A stretch of 47,607 bases of DNA, taken from assembly GCA_020849035.1 (NCBI GenBank), contig JADLHC010000281.1, positions 1-47,607 of the forward strand, read 5' to 3'. The notes under the pieces are model-generated. The model worked only from the letters and a program-made list of their open reading frames with translations. It was not told where the DNA came from and made no database searches. This document shows positions 1 to 6,813 of the stretch, in pieces. This stretch comes from Planctomycetia bacterium (GTDB lineage: Bacteria > Planctomycetota > MHYJ01 > WSZJ01). Both the position numbers and the translations under genes were made by a program. The first letter of the stretch is position 1. Each line of letters begins with the position of its first letter.

Positions 1-1346
1 AGACCACAGCTTCGGGTACGCCTGCTCCCACGCCGCCGGTTCACCCCCACTCGCGTGGGGAAGACGCCGCGCAGGGGCATGGGGAGTGGACGGGCTTCGG
101 TTCACCCCCACTCGCGTGGGGAAGACTACACGGCCAGAGAACTCGCAGGCAACGAGGACGGTTCACCCCCACTCGCGTGGGGAAGACAGGGGGCGGATTC
201 ATCGGGGAACGCTTCTTCGCGGTTCACCCCCACTCGCGTGGGGAAGACGTCGCCACGGGTGCGAAGATCCCGCGCGATGTCGGTTCACCCCCACTCGCGT
301 GGGGAAGACATCGTCACCGGGGGCCTCAAGATCGGCCTCAGCGGTTCACCCCCACTCGCGTGGGGAAGACGCGGGCGAAGCGATCCCGGGGGGCTCCCTT
401 GGCGGTTCACCCCCACTCGCGTGGGGAAGACTAGGGGACGGTCGATCCGACCTCGACGATGAACGGTTCACCCCCACTCGCGTGGGGAAGACGGTGACGC
501 GGGCGATGCCGTGAGCAGGATCGACGGTTCACCCCCACTCGCGTGGGGAAGACGAGGACGTAGGGGAGATGGACTCGGCGTTGTTCGGTTCACCCCCACT
601 CGCGTGGGGAAGACCTCGCCGGCGACGTGCGCCGCGCACTCGGCGTCGGTTCACCCCCACTCGCGTGGGGAAGACTTCCATGGGTTACGCCTCATCGCCC
701 CAAAGGACGGTTCACCCCCACTCGCGTGGGGAAGACTGGAGCCGGGAGTCGCGGGCCATCTCGAATTTCGGTTCACCCCCACTCGCGTGGGGAAGACGAG
801 CGGGGCGTGGGGCTGGTCGAGCTCCTCGCCGGTTCACCCCCACTCGCGTGGGGAAGACTCCGGAGGACGTGGCGGCCGGCGCGCTTGAGTCGGTTCACCC
901 CCACTCGCGTGGGGAAGACGGCGCGGCCGCGGCGGGAGCGGGGGAGGTTCACGGTTCACCCCCACTCGCGTGGGGAAGACAGGGCAGCCTCGACCGCCGC
1001 CGGGTCCAGCGCCGGTTCACCCCCACTCGCGTGGGGAAGACCCGGTCAGCTGTTCGCGAAGTTCGCGCGCCTTCGGTTCACCCCCACTCGCGTGGGGAAG
1101 ACGTGGCGAATCGCCTCCTCGTCGCGCAGAACTACGGTTCACCCCCACTCGCGTGGGGAAGACCGCGCCAGCTCCTGCGCCCATCTGTTCTTTTTCGGTT
1201 CACCCCCACTCGCGTGGGGAAGACAAAGCCTCGTGAATTCCATGAACCCCTCCCTACGGTTCACCCCCACTCGCGTGGGGAAGACTTCGACGGCCTCTGG
1301 ACCGGGGACCCGCTCGACGGTTCACCCCCACTCGCGTGGGGAAGAC
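1..1346 (-). CRISPR. Type I-E CRISPR array, 22 complete repeats, left end outside window
   Basis: Twenty-two apparently identical 29-bp repeats start at 37 and recur every 61 bp up to 1318-1346; bases 1-4 are the end of one more repeat. The 32-nt spacers are all the same length. The base just before each GGTTCACC is always C, so the repeat is 29 bp, not 28. Read on the minus strand, the repeat begins GTCTTCCCC and ends GTGAACCG. It has a CCCCAC/GTGGGG stem with a 4-nt loop, the standard I-E form cut by Cas6e to leave an 8-nt GUGAACCG handle. The leader and cas genes lie at higher coordinates, so the newest spacer is the one next to 1318. The absence of repeat decay and the uniform spacing suggest an active or recently active array. 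ORFs read through the array are artefacts of the repeat. Confidence 0.98.
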
Positions 1347-1429
1347 TCTAGCCATTGATTATTTCCAGGAATCCAGCGCAACCCGTTGGGTCGCGATGCC
1401 CATACTACCGAACATGGACCTGACGTGCC
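1347..1429 (-). promoter_or_regulatory. CRISPR leader
   Basis: This 83-bp stretch lies between the cas2 stop codon and the first repeat and is the only place for the leader. It is noticeably richer in A and T near the array, ending GGAAATAATCAATGGCTAGA directly before the repeat on the minus strand. By family knowledge it should hold the array promoter or integration signals for Cas1-Cas2. I could not identify a convincing -35/-10 pair, and the array may also be read through from the cas operon. Confidence 0.7.
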
Positions 1430-1771
1430 TCATGGCGCTTCGGGCTCTCCCCCCTCGGCCTCAGCCTCCTGGGGATCCTCGCTCCCCCCAGCCTTCTTCA
1501 CGACGCGTACCAGCGTGAGCCCGTCCAGATCCACGAAGCTCCGCTGCGCGCAGTTATGAGCCCGGATCCGATACCCCTGGGGGCTCGGGTAGCTCCAGAT
1601 CTGGACCACGCTCGCCTTCGGTCCCGCCTTGCTCTTCGCCATCTGCCACAGGGCGTCCCGGATCCGGGCGGTCGGGTTGCCGAGGAACACTCCCGCCTCC
1701 GGTTCCAGAAGCCAGCGAGACAGCGCGCCCTTCGCGCTCGCCCGGGCGTTCTTCAAGATCATCACGAGCAT
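1430..1771 (-). CDS. cas2: CRISPR-associated endonuclease/adaptor Cas2e
   Basis: This 113-residue protein is the dimeric partner of Cas1 in spacer acquisition. The N-terminus MLVMILKNA, followed by RWLLEPEAGVFLGN, matches the Cas2e family pattern (ferredoxin-like fold, GVFxGN segment). A later QIWSYPSPQGYRIRAH stretch matches the family's WS...QGF.IRTH strand. I chose the ATG at 1771 because the family begins M-[LM]-V and GAGGTG lies just upstream; ATG 1762 is an alternative. The C-terminal tail from about residue 90 is Lys/Glu/Ala/Gly-rich and not conserved. The gene starts inside the cas1 reading frame and is the last cas gene before the leader. Confidence 0.93.
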   Translation of the reverse strand: MLVMILKNARASAKGALSRWLLEPEAGVFLGNPTARIRDALWQMAKSKAGPKASVVQIWSYPSPQGYRIRAHNCAQRSFVDLDGLTLVRVVKKAGGSEDPQEAEAEGGEPEAP

Positions 1772-2582
1772 CCAGCACCTCGGCGATGTCGGGAAGGATG
1801 CGTTCGATGAGCTTCGTCTGGTGGAAGACGTCGCGGCAGGAGAGGCGGACGCGGCGCTCGACGTCCTCGCCCGAGGCAGCCACGGTCTCGAACGCGACGG
1901 GGATTGTGGTGTCTGTCTTGTAGAGATCGGCAATGTCGTAGACAAAACTGAGCATCTTGCCGACGTGCACGAACCCGATCGCCGCCGAGTAGCCGGCAGA
2001 CAGGATCGCCGAGTGGCACAAGCCGTAAAGGCAGGCGTTCGCCGACGACAGCGCTCGATTCAGCGGGTCCGCGGAGTTCCAATTGTCCTGGTCGTAGTCG
2101 CGCCCCTGCCACACGACGCCGTGCCGTTCGGCCAGTTGCTTGTACGCGGCACGAACGCGCGCGCCCTCCATGCCGCGGATCGCCTCGATCGGCGTCGTGA
2201 CCGGGAGGATCGCGGGGAAACGCTTCTGGTACATGCGACGCACCACCGCGCGACGCGCCGCGGGGTTGGCGTAAAGTTCGGCTTGTCGCAGCAGCCGGTG
2301 CGAACTGAAGGTCCCTCCCGTTGAGTGCGCGTACAGCCGCACCCCCTGCTCTCCCGTCCAGCACACGAGACAGTTGTTGTCCGCGAGCGCCTTCATCGCG
2401 CCGTGCGTGATCTTCGTGCCCGGTCCCATCATCAGCAGCGCGAGCTGGTCGATGGGGATCTTGGTCTGCCCCTCCTTGTCCCAGAACGCGAGGCTCGTCG
2501 CCTCAACTTCGAGCGAGCCGTGTTCAAGGTACACGTGGCTCCACCGATCGTCGAAGCGGGGGAGCGTCTGCAAGTCGCGCAT
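1554..2582 (-). CDS. cas1: CRISPR integrase Cas1 (type I-E)
   Basis: Cas1 is the metal-dependent integrase that inserts new spacers at the leader end together with Cas2. From the ATG at 2582 the frame encodes 342 residues. Catalytic residues align well with the I-E family: E139 (GMEGARVR), H206 (IGFVHVGK), D216 and D219 (VYDIADLYK). The start is set by CGGAGG 7 nt upstream and by the N-terminus MRDLQTLPRF; the frame stays open further upstream but that part is not Cas1-like. From about residue 271 the frame continues 218 nt into cas2 with a Gly/Pro/Glu/Asp-rich tail of about 70 residues that does not look like Cas1. The tail may be real and disordered, or may reflect an indel. Confidence 0.95.
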   Translation of the reverse strand: MRDLQTLPRFDDRWSHVYLEHGSLEVEATSLAFWDKEGQTKIPIDQLALLMMGPGTKITHGAMKALADNNCLVCWTGEQGVRLYAHSTGGTFSSHRLLRQAELYANPAARRAVVRRMYQKRFPAILPVTTPIEAIRGMEGARVRAAYKQLAERHGVVWQGRDYDQDNWNSADPLNRALSSANACLYGLCHSAILSAGYSAAIGFVHVGKMLSFVYDIADLYKTDTTIPVAFETVAASGEDVERRVRLSCRDVFHQTKLIERILPDIAEVLDARDDLEERPGEREGRAVSLASGTGGGSVPRQPDRPDPGRPVADGEEQGGTEGERGPDLELPEPPGVSDPGS

Positions 2583-2836
2583 GAACTGCCTCCGGGAGGT
2601 TCGGACGCGCGCGCTCCGGTGGCGGACGGAGTCGGTCCGGGGCTCTGGCGAGGTTTGGGTGAGAACCAAAGGCCCCCTCCGCGGGCGGAAATCGTCTTTC
2701 GCCTCGCGGAGGGGCTGTCGGGTGGGGCGGACGACAATGCAGGGAGAGCGGAGCAGGTCCATCTGTGGAGGGAAATCCGATTTCCGCCAGGATGAACATG
2801 CGCTTCCCATTGTCCCGCAACGACTTACGGCGCTGG
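2583..2836 (-). promoter_or_regulatory. cas1 upstream region with stem-loop and palindrome
   Basis: This 254-bp gap in an otherwise tightly packed operon separates the unknown small gene from cas1. It contains a perfect 10-bp inverted repeat (2674-2683 CCCCTCCGCG and 2705-2714 CGCGGAGGGG, 21-nt loop) and a 15-bp palindrome GGAAATCCGATTTCC at 2771-2785. The stem-loop is followed on the minus strand only by a weak TTTGG, so it is not a clear intrinsic terminator. Together they suggest that cas1-cas2 and the array may be transcribed or regulated separately from the Cascade genes; this is inference. Confidence 0.4.
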
Positions 2837-3202
2837 CTACGCTCCGACTGTCGCCGGCACCTTCTTCGCCGCCTGCGTCATCTCCCCGCGCAACTTCCGG
2901 ATCCGCTGGCCCAACGGACTCTCCTTGCCCACCGCGCTGACCATCCCGTCCGCCGCGTTGCTCGCCGCCCGGTACACCTTGTCGAGCGCAGCGACCGCAG
3001 CCTCGGTCGCCTTCACCAACTCGGCCTTCTTCCCCTCCTGGAACGCGTCCGCCGTCACATAGGTCGCGTGCGCGTCGGAGATCGCCTTCGTCTTCGCCGT
3101 CACGTCGAACCCGCCCGCCTTCAGCTCGGCAGCGTGACTCTTCAGAAGCTCCGCCACTGTCGTGCAGAAACTCGCCCTCTGTGCGTAGGTCAGTGCGGCC
3201 AT
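2837..3202 (-). CDS. Unknown 121-residue helical protein encoded inside the cas operon
   Basis: I cannot assign this protein to a named family. It starts at an ATG (3202) with AGGGAGG at good distance, so it is a well-supported gene. The product is Ala/Lys/Glu-rich with no Cys pair, no obvious catalytic motif and no signal peptide. It reads as almost entirely alpha-helical: an N-terminal helix after MAALTYAQRASF, an AGGFDVTAK turn near residue 35, a long central helix, and a basic C-terminal helix (RIRKLRGEMTQAAKK). From memory, small helical proteins of this general pattern recur in environmental genomes without a function. It lies 71 bp after cas6e and 254 bp before cas1 on the same strand. 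It may be an accessory of the HNH-Cascade, an adaptation helper, or a passenger. Confidence 0.8.
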   Translation of the reverse strand: MAALTYAQRASFCTTVAELLKSHAAELKAGGFDVTAKTKAISDAHATYVTADAFQEGKKAELVKATEAAVAALDKVYRAASNAADGMVSAVGKESPLGQRIRKLRGEMTQAAKKVPATVGA

Positions 3203-3273
3203 GACTTCCCTCCCTTCAACAGAACCTAGATTGGTCGGACCCCCATTGGGTCCGCGAAATTGCGGTCGCCCCC

Positions 3274-3999
3274 TCACTCGCGAGCCAGGGACAGCAGGCC
3301 GAAGCCCAGACCTTTCCCGGCCCCGATGCCTCTCGACACGGCATCCCACAGCTTGGCCGCGTCCGTGACTTCCAGTCGGCCCTCGAACAGCGCGGAGCGG
3401 AAAACAAGTTCCTGCGCGCCCTTCCAGGCGCGCTTCATCCCTTCGTCGGCAACCTCGAATTGCAGGAGCCTGAAGCCAGACTCCCCGGCCTTTCGCTCCA
3501 TCCAGCTGCGGAGGTCGTCCGTTGAAATTCCCACGCGGAGCTTTCGCCCGTCGGGCATGGTCTTCTTGCACGTCGGATTGGCGCGGAGACGAAAGCGGAA
3601 CGAGCTGCCTGCTTCGCAGGTCGCCGCCAGAGGCTGTACCTGGGGCAAGGCCGCGAGCAGCACGAGGTTGTTCTGGAAGGCGTACTCCCAGTCCGGTCTG
3701 CGGCCGGACTGCACGACGATGACGGGACTGCCTCCGAGTCGAACGTCAATCCGGAAGAGGAAGCCCTGGCCGGAGTCGCGCTCGACGTGAACGTCCTGTT
3801 CGCGCCCGCCATCGCCGGCGCCGAACCCCTCCGGGGAGTACGGTGCGACGAATTGAGGGTCATCCGCCTTTCTGACCGGCGTCGGAAATGCCATGCAAAG
3901 TCGCTGGTGAACGTGGTAAGGATTTCGGAGCCAATGCCGTCCCGGCCGGGGCCGATCCGGGTTCCCGCCGACGTTCACGAGCAGGGTGGAGAGGAACAT
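3274..3999 (-). CDS. cas6e: crRNA-processing endoribonuclease Cas6e
   Basis: Cas6e cleaves pre-crRNA 3' of the repeat hairpin and stays bound to the crRNA in Cascade. The 241-residue protein has the I-E Cas6 signatures. NPYHVHQRLCMAFP near residues 26-39 contains the likely catalytic His31 (the VHQ position equivalent to E. coli His20). FRFRLRANPT lies in the middle, and the C-terminal glycine-rich loop GIGAGKGLGFG sits near residues 225-235. Two bases separate the cas5 stop from its ATG, so the genes are probably translationally coupled. The repeat hairpin in the array fits its expected substrate. Confidence 0.95.
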   Translation of the reverse strand: MFLSTLLVNVGGNPDRPRPGRHWLRNPYHVHQRLCMAFPTPVRKADDPQFVAPYSPEGFGAGDGGREQDVHVERDSGQGFLFRIDVRLGGSPVIVVQSGRRPDWEYAFQNNLVLLAALPQVQPLAATCEAGSSFRFRLRANPTCKKTMPDGRKLRVGISTDDLRSWMERKAGESGFRLLQFEVADEGMKRAWKGAQELVFRSALFEGRLEVTDAAKLWDAVSRGIGAGKGLGFGLLSLARE

Positions 4000-4001
4000 G
4001 C

Positions 4002-5084
4002 CTACTCCACCTCCCCGGGCGCAAGCCTGCGCCGGCGCGACTCGAGGGATCGGAAGGACACAATCTCGTCGCGCTTCTGCATGATCGACTCGCGCCAGCG
4101 CGGTTCGACGGGATCGATGCGGTCGAGACCCATTCCGAGGCCGTATTCGAGCATGGTCACCGCGTCGTGGCAGAGGCGGCAGAGAGCCCGAAGATCTTCA
4201 AGACCCTCCGAGCCCCCGGCGTTCCGATACGTGACATGCTGCACCGTCGTCGCCGGCGACTTGCAGAACGTGCACAGCCCGTGGTCGTGCTGCAGTCGCG
4301 CGGCGCGGGCCTTCCTGTATGCCGCATCTCGGTAATCCGCGCGGGGTCTTGAGGCCGCTGGCATCCTCTCCAGTCGAGACGGTCCTTCGGCGATCGGAGC
4401 CTCCGACCGCAGGACGAACCTTGGATGGTGCACCGGCGGATCGAACGAGATCGGAGCGTCGAACCAGACTTCCGCGTCCCCGGGCGCAGCGTGGCCGGCG
4501 GCGCCGCGCCACTCGGTGAGCACGGTGACGCTCCGTGGCGGCTTCTCTGCAACCCCTGGTCGCCCGGCCCACGGGTGGCTCGCCAATGCGGCGTCAGGAG
4601 CATCGAAAGTCCCCTCGCCGGCAAGCACCGGCACTGCGGGCAGGCAACTTTTTCTCCCAAGGTAAACCGCCCAGCGCGGCCGCTGCAGCGCCGCCGTCAC
4701 GCGGGAGACGAGGCCTTCCTCTCCGAGAAGAACAGCCAGGAAACTCGCATCGCTCAGGTACTCTCGCCTGGTCACCAGCGTGCCGGCCGCGCCGGTCTTG
4801 CGATCCCCGTTGGCGCACAGCAGACCCTTGCCGGCTCCAACCGTCTGGTAGTCCCACCATCTGCGTCCTGGCCGGTCAGCGCGAACAGCAAGTCGCAAAG
4901 TGTTCAGTTCGCCCAGGACTTCACGAGCCGCGGCGCGCGACAGGCCCATCGCACTGCACACGATGCCCAGAAGCCCGGACTTCGTCGGCGCCTCCATCGT
5001 CCTCCTCATGTTGAACCGGGAGGGGTCGCCCCAGGACTGAAGAGGTCCCTCCAGCCGGAGGAAGACACAGTTGGGAGTTGGCAT
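4002..5084 (-). CDS. cas5: Cas5e fused to a C-terminal HNH nuclease (Cas5-HNH)
   Basis: Cas5e binds the crRNA 5' handle in Cascade; here it is extended by a nuclease domain. With the ATG at 5084 (GGAAGTAGG upstream, 5 bp after the cas7 stop) the protein has 360 residues, against about 225-250 for ordinary Cas5e. Residues 1 to about 235 show Cas5e features: VFLRLEGPLQSWG, TKSGLLGIVCSAMG, and WDYQTVGAGKG. Residues about 265-312 form an HNH module: CTFC at 271-274, QHVTYR with His283 as likely general base, EDLRALCRLCH with Cys302, Cys305 and His306. The metal-ligand position before His283, usually Asp or His, is Gln282. A basic C-terminal tail follows. With cas3 absent, this domain is the likely interference nuclease; such Cas5-HNH I-E systems are known from metagenomic mining. 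Confidence 0.93.
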   Translation of the reverse strand: MPTPNCVFLRLEGPLQSWGDPSRFNMRRTMEAPTKSGLLGIVCSAMGLSRAAAREVLGELNTLRLAVRADRPGRRWWDYQTVGAGKGLLCANGDRKTGAAGTLVTRREYLSDASFLAVLLGEEGLVSRVTAALQRPRWAVYLGRKSCLPAVPVLAGEGTFDAPDAALASHPWAGRPGVAEKPPRSVTVLTEWRGAAGHAAPGDAEVWFDAPISFDPPVHHPRFVLRSEAPIAEGPSRLERMPAASRPRADYRDAAYRKARAARLQHDHGLCTFCKSPATTVQHVTYRNAGGSEGLEDLRALCRLCHDAVTMLEYGLGMGLDRIDPVEPRWRESIMQKRDEIVSFRSLESRRRRLAPGEVE

Positions 5085-5089
5085 GAGAC

Positions 5090-6268
5090 CTACTTCCGCC
5101 CCGATGCGGAGGCGTGATCCGCCAGCGTCGCGGTGATTTTCTTTACGAACTCGGCGAAGGCGCCGAATTCGCACTCCTTTTCCACCACCGCCACTTCTCG
5201 CGCGGACTTCTCGTTGCGGGGCGTGCGCATGAGGGGGAACCTGCCTTCGGGCGAGAACCAGAACCGGCTCGATCGGATGCCGTATCCGTTTCCGATGTCA
5301 TACGCGTACTGGCCCAAGCGTGCGATGCTCTCGCCGACGATCCCGCGCGGCGCGTTCAATGCAACCGGCTCCGCGAACGCGTTCGCGTAGCTGATCGGCA
5401 TCGCCGCCTCCAGCTTGATTTCGCCGAGGATTCCGTCAGGGGGATTGAAGGCGGCAAAGCTCTTCTGTTTGCCCGAGGGCATCGTCAGCGCTGCTGCTCG
5501 CAGGAACTTCTCCACCGTCAGCCTGGCGAGCGCAACGTCGCCATTCAGGTTTGAGACGAGTTGCTCCCAATCGATGGAGTAGTGCTTGTAGAAGCAGGCG
5601 GACGCGAACATTCCTTCGTTCACGTGCCCGGCTCCCGTGCCCTTGGCTTTGTCGTCGACGGCGGTGAAGTAATCAACTTCGTTCACGACCTCGTGCGTCG
5701 AGAACGCGTGAGCGGCGGAGAGTGCGGCCTCGACATGGAAGTTGATCCCCTTGAACAGACCGTCCTTGTCCAGTTCGGTCATTCGTCCGCAGAGCGCCAC
5801 GTCCGGAACTGCAGGCTTGACCGCTAACCGCTTCGCCAACGTTTCGGCAAGGGCTCTGGCGGACGTCTTGGCCTTGAATCCCTCGCGAACGTCGGCCGCC
5901 ATGGCGCTGATGGTCGATCGAGGCACAAAGAGCAGGATGTTCGTGGCATTTGCGTCTTCGGCGACGGCGTCGATGCTCACGCCCCCTGCAACGAACGCTT
6001 TCGCAAGCCAGTCGAGCTGTTCGGCTGTCGGCGCGCCGGCGAACGCCTCGTCTGCCAGCAGCGTCACCATCCTGCGTGTCCGAACACCGCCGTCCTTCTC
6101 GAGCGCGGGCAGGAACTCCGGACTTGTACGGATGGAACGCTTGAGGCACTGGCTCGACACTCGTGCCCGCATGACGCCGCCGAACAGGCAGGACTTCGGT
6201 GCCCCCAGATCGTCCCGGTTCAAGTTTGCGGGGCTGTGATTCTGGATCAGATGGAACTCGATCAACAT
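5090..6268 (-). CDS. cas7: Cascade backbone subunit Cas7e (Cse4/CasC)
   Basis: Cas7e polymerises along the crRNA spacer, about six copies in ordinary I-E Cascade. The 392-residue product starts MLIEFHLIQNHSPANLNRDD, followed by GAPKSCLFGGVMRARVSSQC, the hallmark N-terminal region of the family. FHVEAALSAAHAFSTHEV and GTGAGHVNEGMFASACFY match other conserved Cas7e stretches. I use the ATG at 6268 (AAGGGAGA upstream), which overlaps the cse2 stop by 7 bp; the frame remains open 51 bp further upstream, but that part is not family-like. Confidence 0.96.
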   Translation of the reverse strand: MLIEFHLIQNHSPANLNRDDLGAPKSCLFGGVMRARVSSQCLKRSIRTSPEFLPALEKDGGVRTRRMVTLLADEAFAGAPTAEQLDWLAKAFVAGGVSIDAVAEDANATNILLFVPRSTISAMAADVREGFKAKTSARALAETLAKRLAVKPAVPDVALCGRMTELDKDGLFKGINFHVEAALSAAHAFSTHEVVNEVDYFTAVDDKAKGTGAGHVNEGMFASACFYKHYSIDWEQLVSNLNGDVALARLTVEKFLRAAALTMPSGKQKSFAAFNPPDGILGEIKLEAAMPISYANAFAEPVALNAPRGIVGESIARLGQYAYDIGNGYGIRSSRFWFSPEGRFPLMRTPRNEKSAREVAVVEKECEFGAFAEFVKKITATLADHASASGRK

Positions 6269-6813
6269 GGAAGTCTCCCTTTGCTCTTGGTGACAGCGTT
6301 CAAGTACTGCTCGGCCCACACCTCCCTCACATCCTTGCGCTTGCGATGCTCTACACCCCGATCCCAGATGGACAGGTCATCGAGCAACCCGACCCAGTCC
6401 AGGCCCGGACGATTCCGCGCCTTGGCCGCCCGTGCCGCGGAGTTGATCGCCCAGCGGAGCGTGTCCTCCAGTTTCGCGAGAGGCAGCGTCAGCAGCATTT
6501 CGAAGCGCGCGCGGAATCGCTGCCAGTCACCGTCTCCTCTCGGCTCGGCAACTCCCACCATCGCTGCAAGCTGGGCCTCCTCGCCCTCCACCTGCGGTAG
6601 CGGAAAAGAACCGAACAACTTCGCGACGAGCCAGCTCGGCTCACGACGAGGTGTCGCGGGGGACTTCTCGCGCAGCGGCCACCAGATGCCCGTGAAGAGG
6701 TCAAAACCTCCCTGCGACGCATCCAGACCAGCGCCCGCAAGGCGGCGGAGGCGCGATCGCTCGCCGGCAGCGAGTGACTGCAACGCGACAACAAATCCTC
6801 GGGTTGTGCTCAC
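6262..6813 (-). CDS. cse2: Cascade small subunit Cse2/Cas11e
   Basis: Cse2 forms a dimer along the Cascade belly and stabilises the displaced strand of the R-loop. The 183-residue, mostly helical protein has the family's GxxRxxLRR-like segment (AAGERSRLRRLAGAG), the central RFRARFEMLLTLPLAKLEDTL segment, and the C-terminal DWVGLLDDLSIWD segment. It starts with GTG in a GTGA overlap with the cas8e stop, which implies translational coupling. Length is normal for the family. Confidence 0.92.
   Translation of the reverse strand: MSTTRGFVVALQSLAAGERSRLRRLAGAGLDASQGGFDLFTGIWWPLREKSPATPRREPSWLVAKLFGSFPLPQVEGEEAQLAAMVGVAEPRGDGDWQRFRARFEMLLTLPLAKLEDTLRWAINSAARAAKARNRPGLDWVGLLDDLSIWDRGVEHRKRKDVREVWAEQYLNAVTKSKGRLPC

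Noticed and set aside
55-1358. Several overlapping plus-strand reading frames with repeated HSRGED / PPLAWGR units
   Set aside because: They are translations of the CRISPR repeats; the 61-bp period gives a repeating peptide in each frame.
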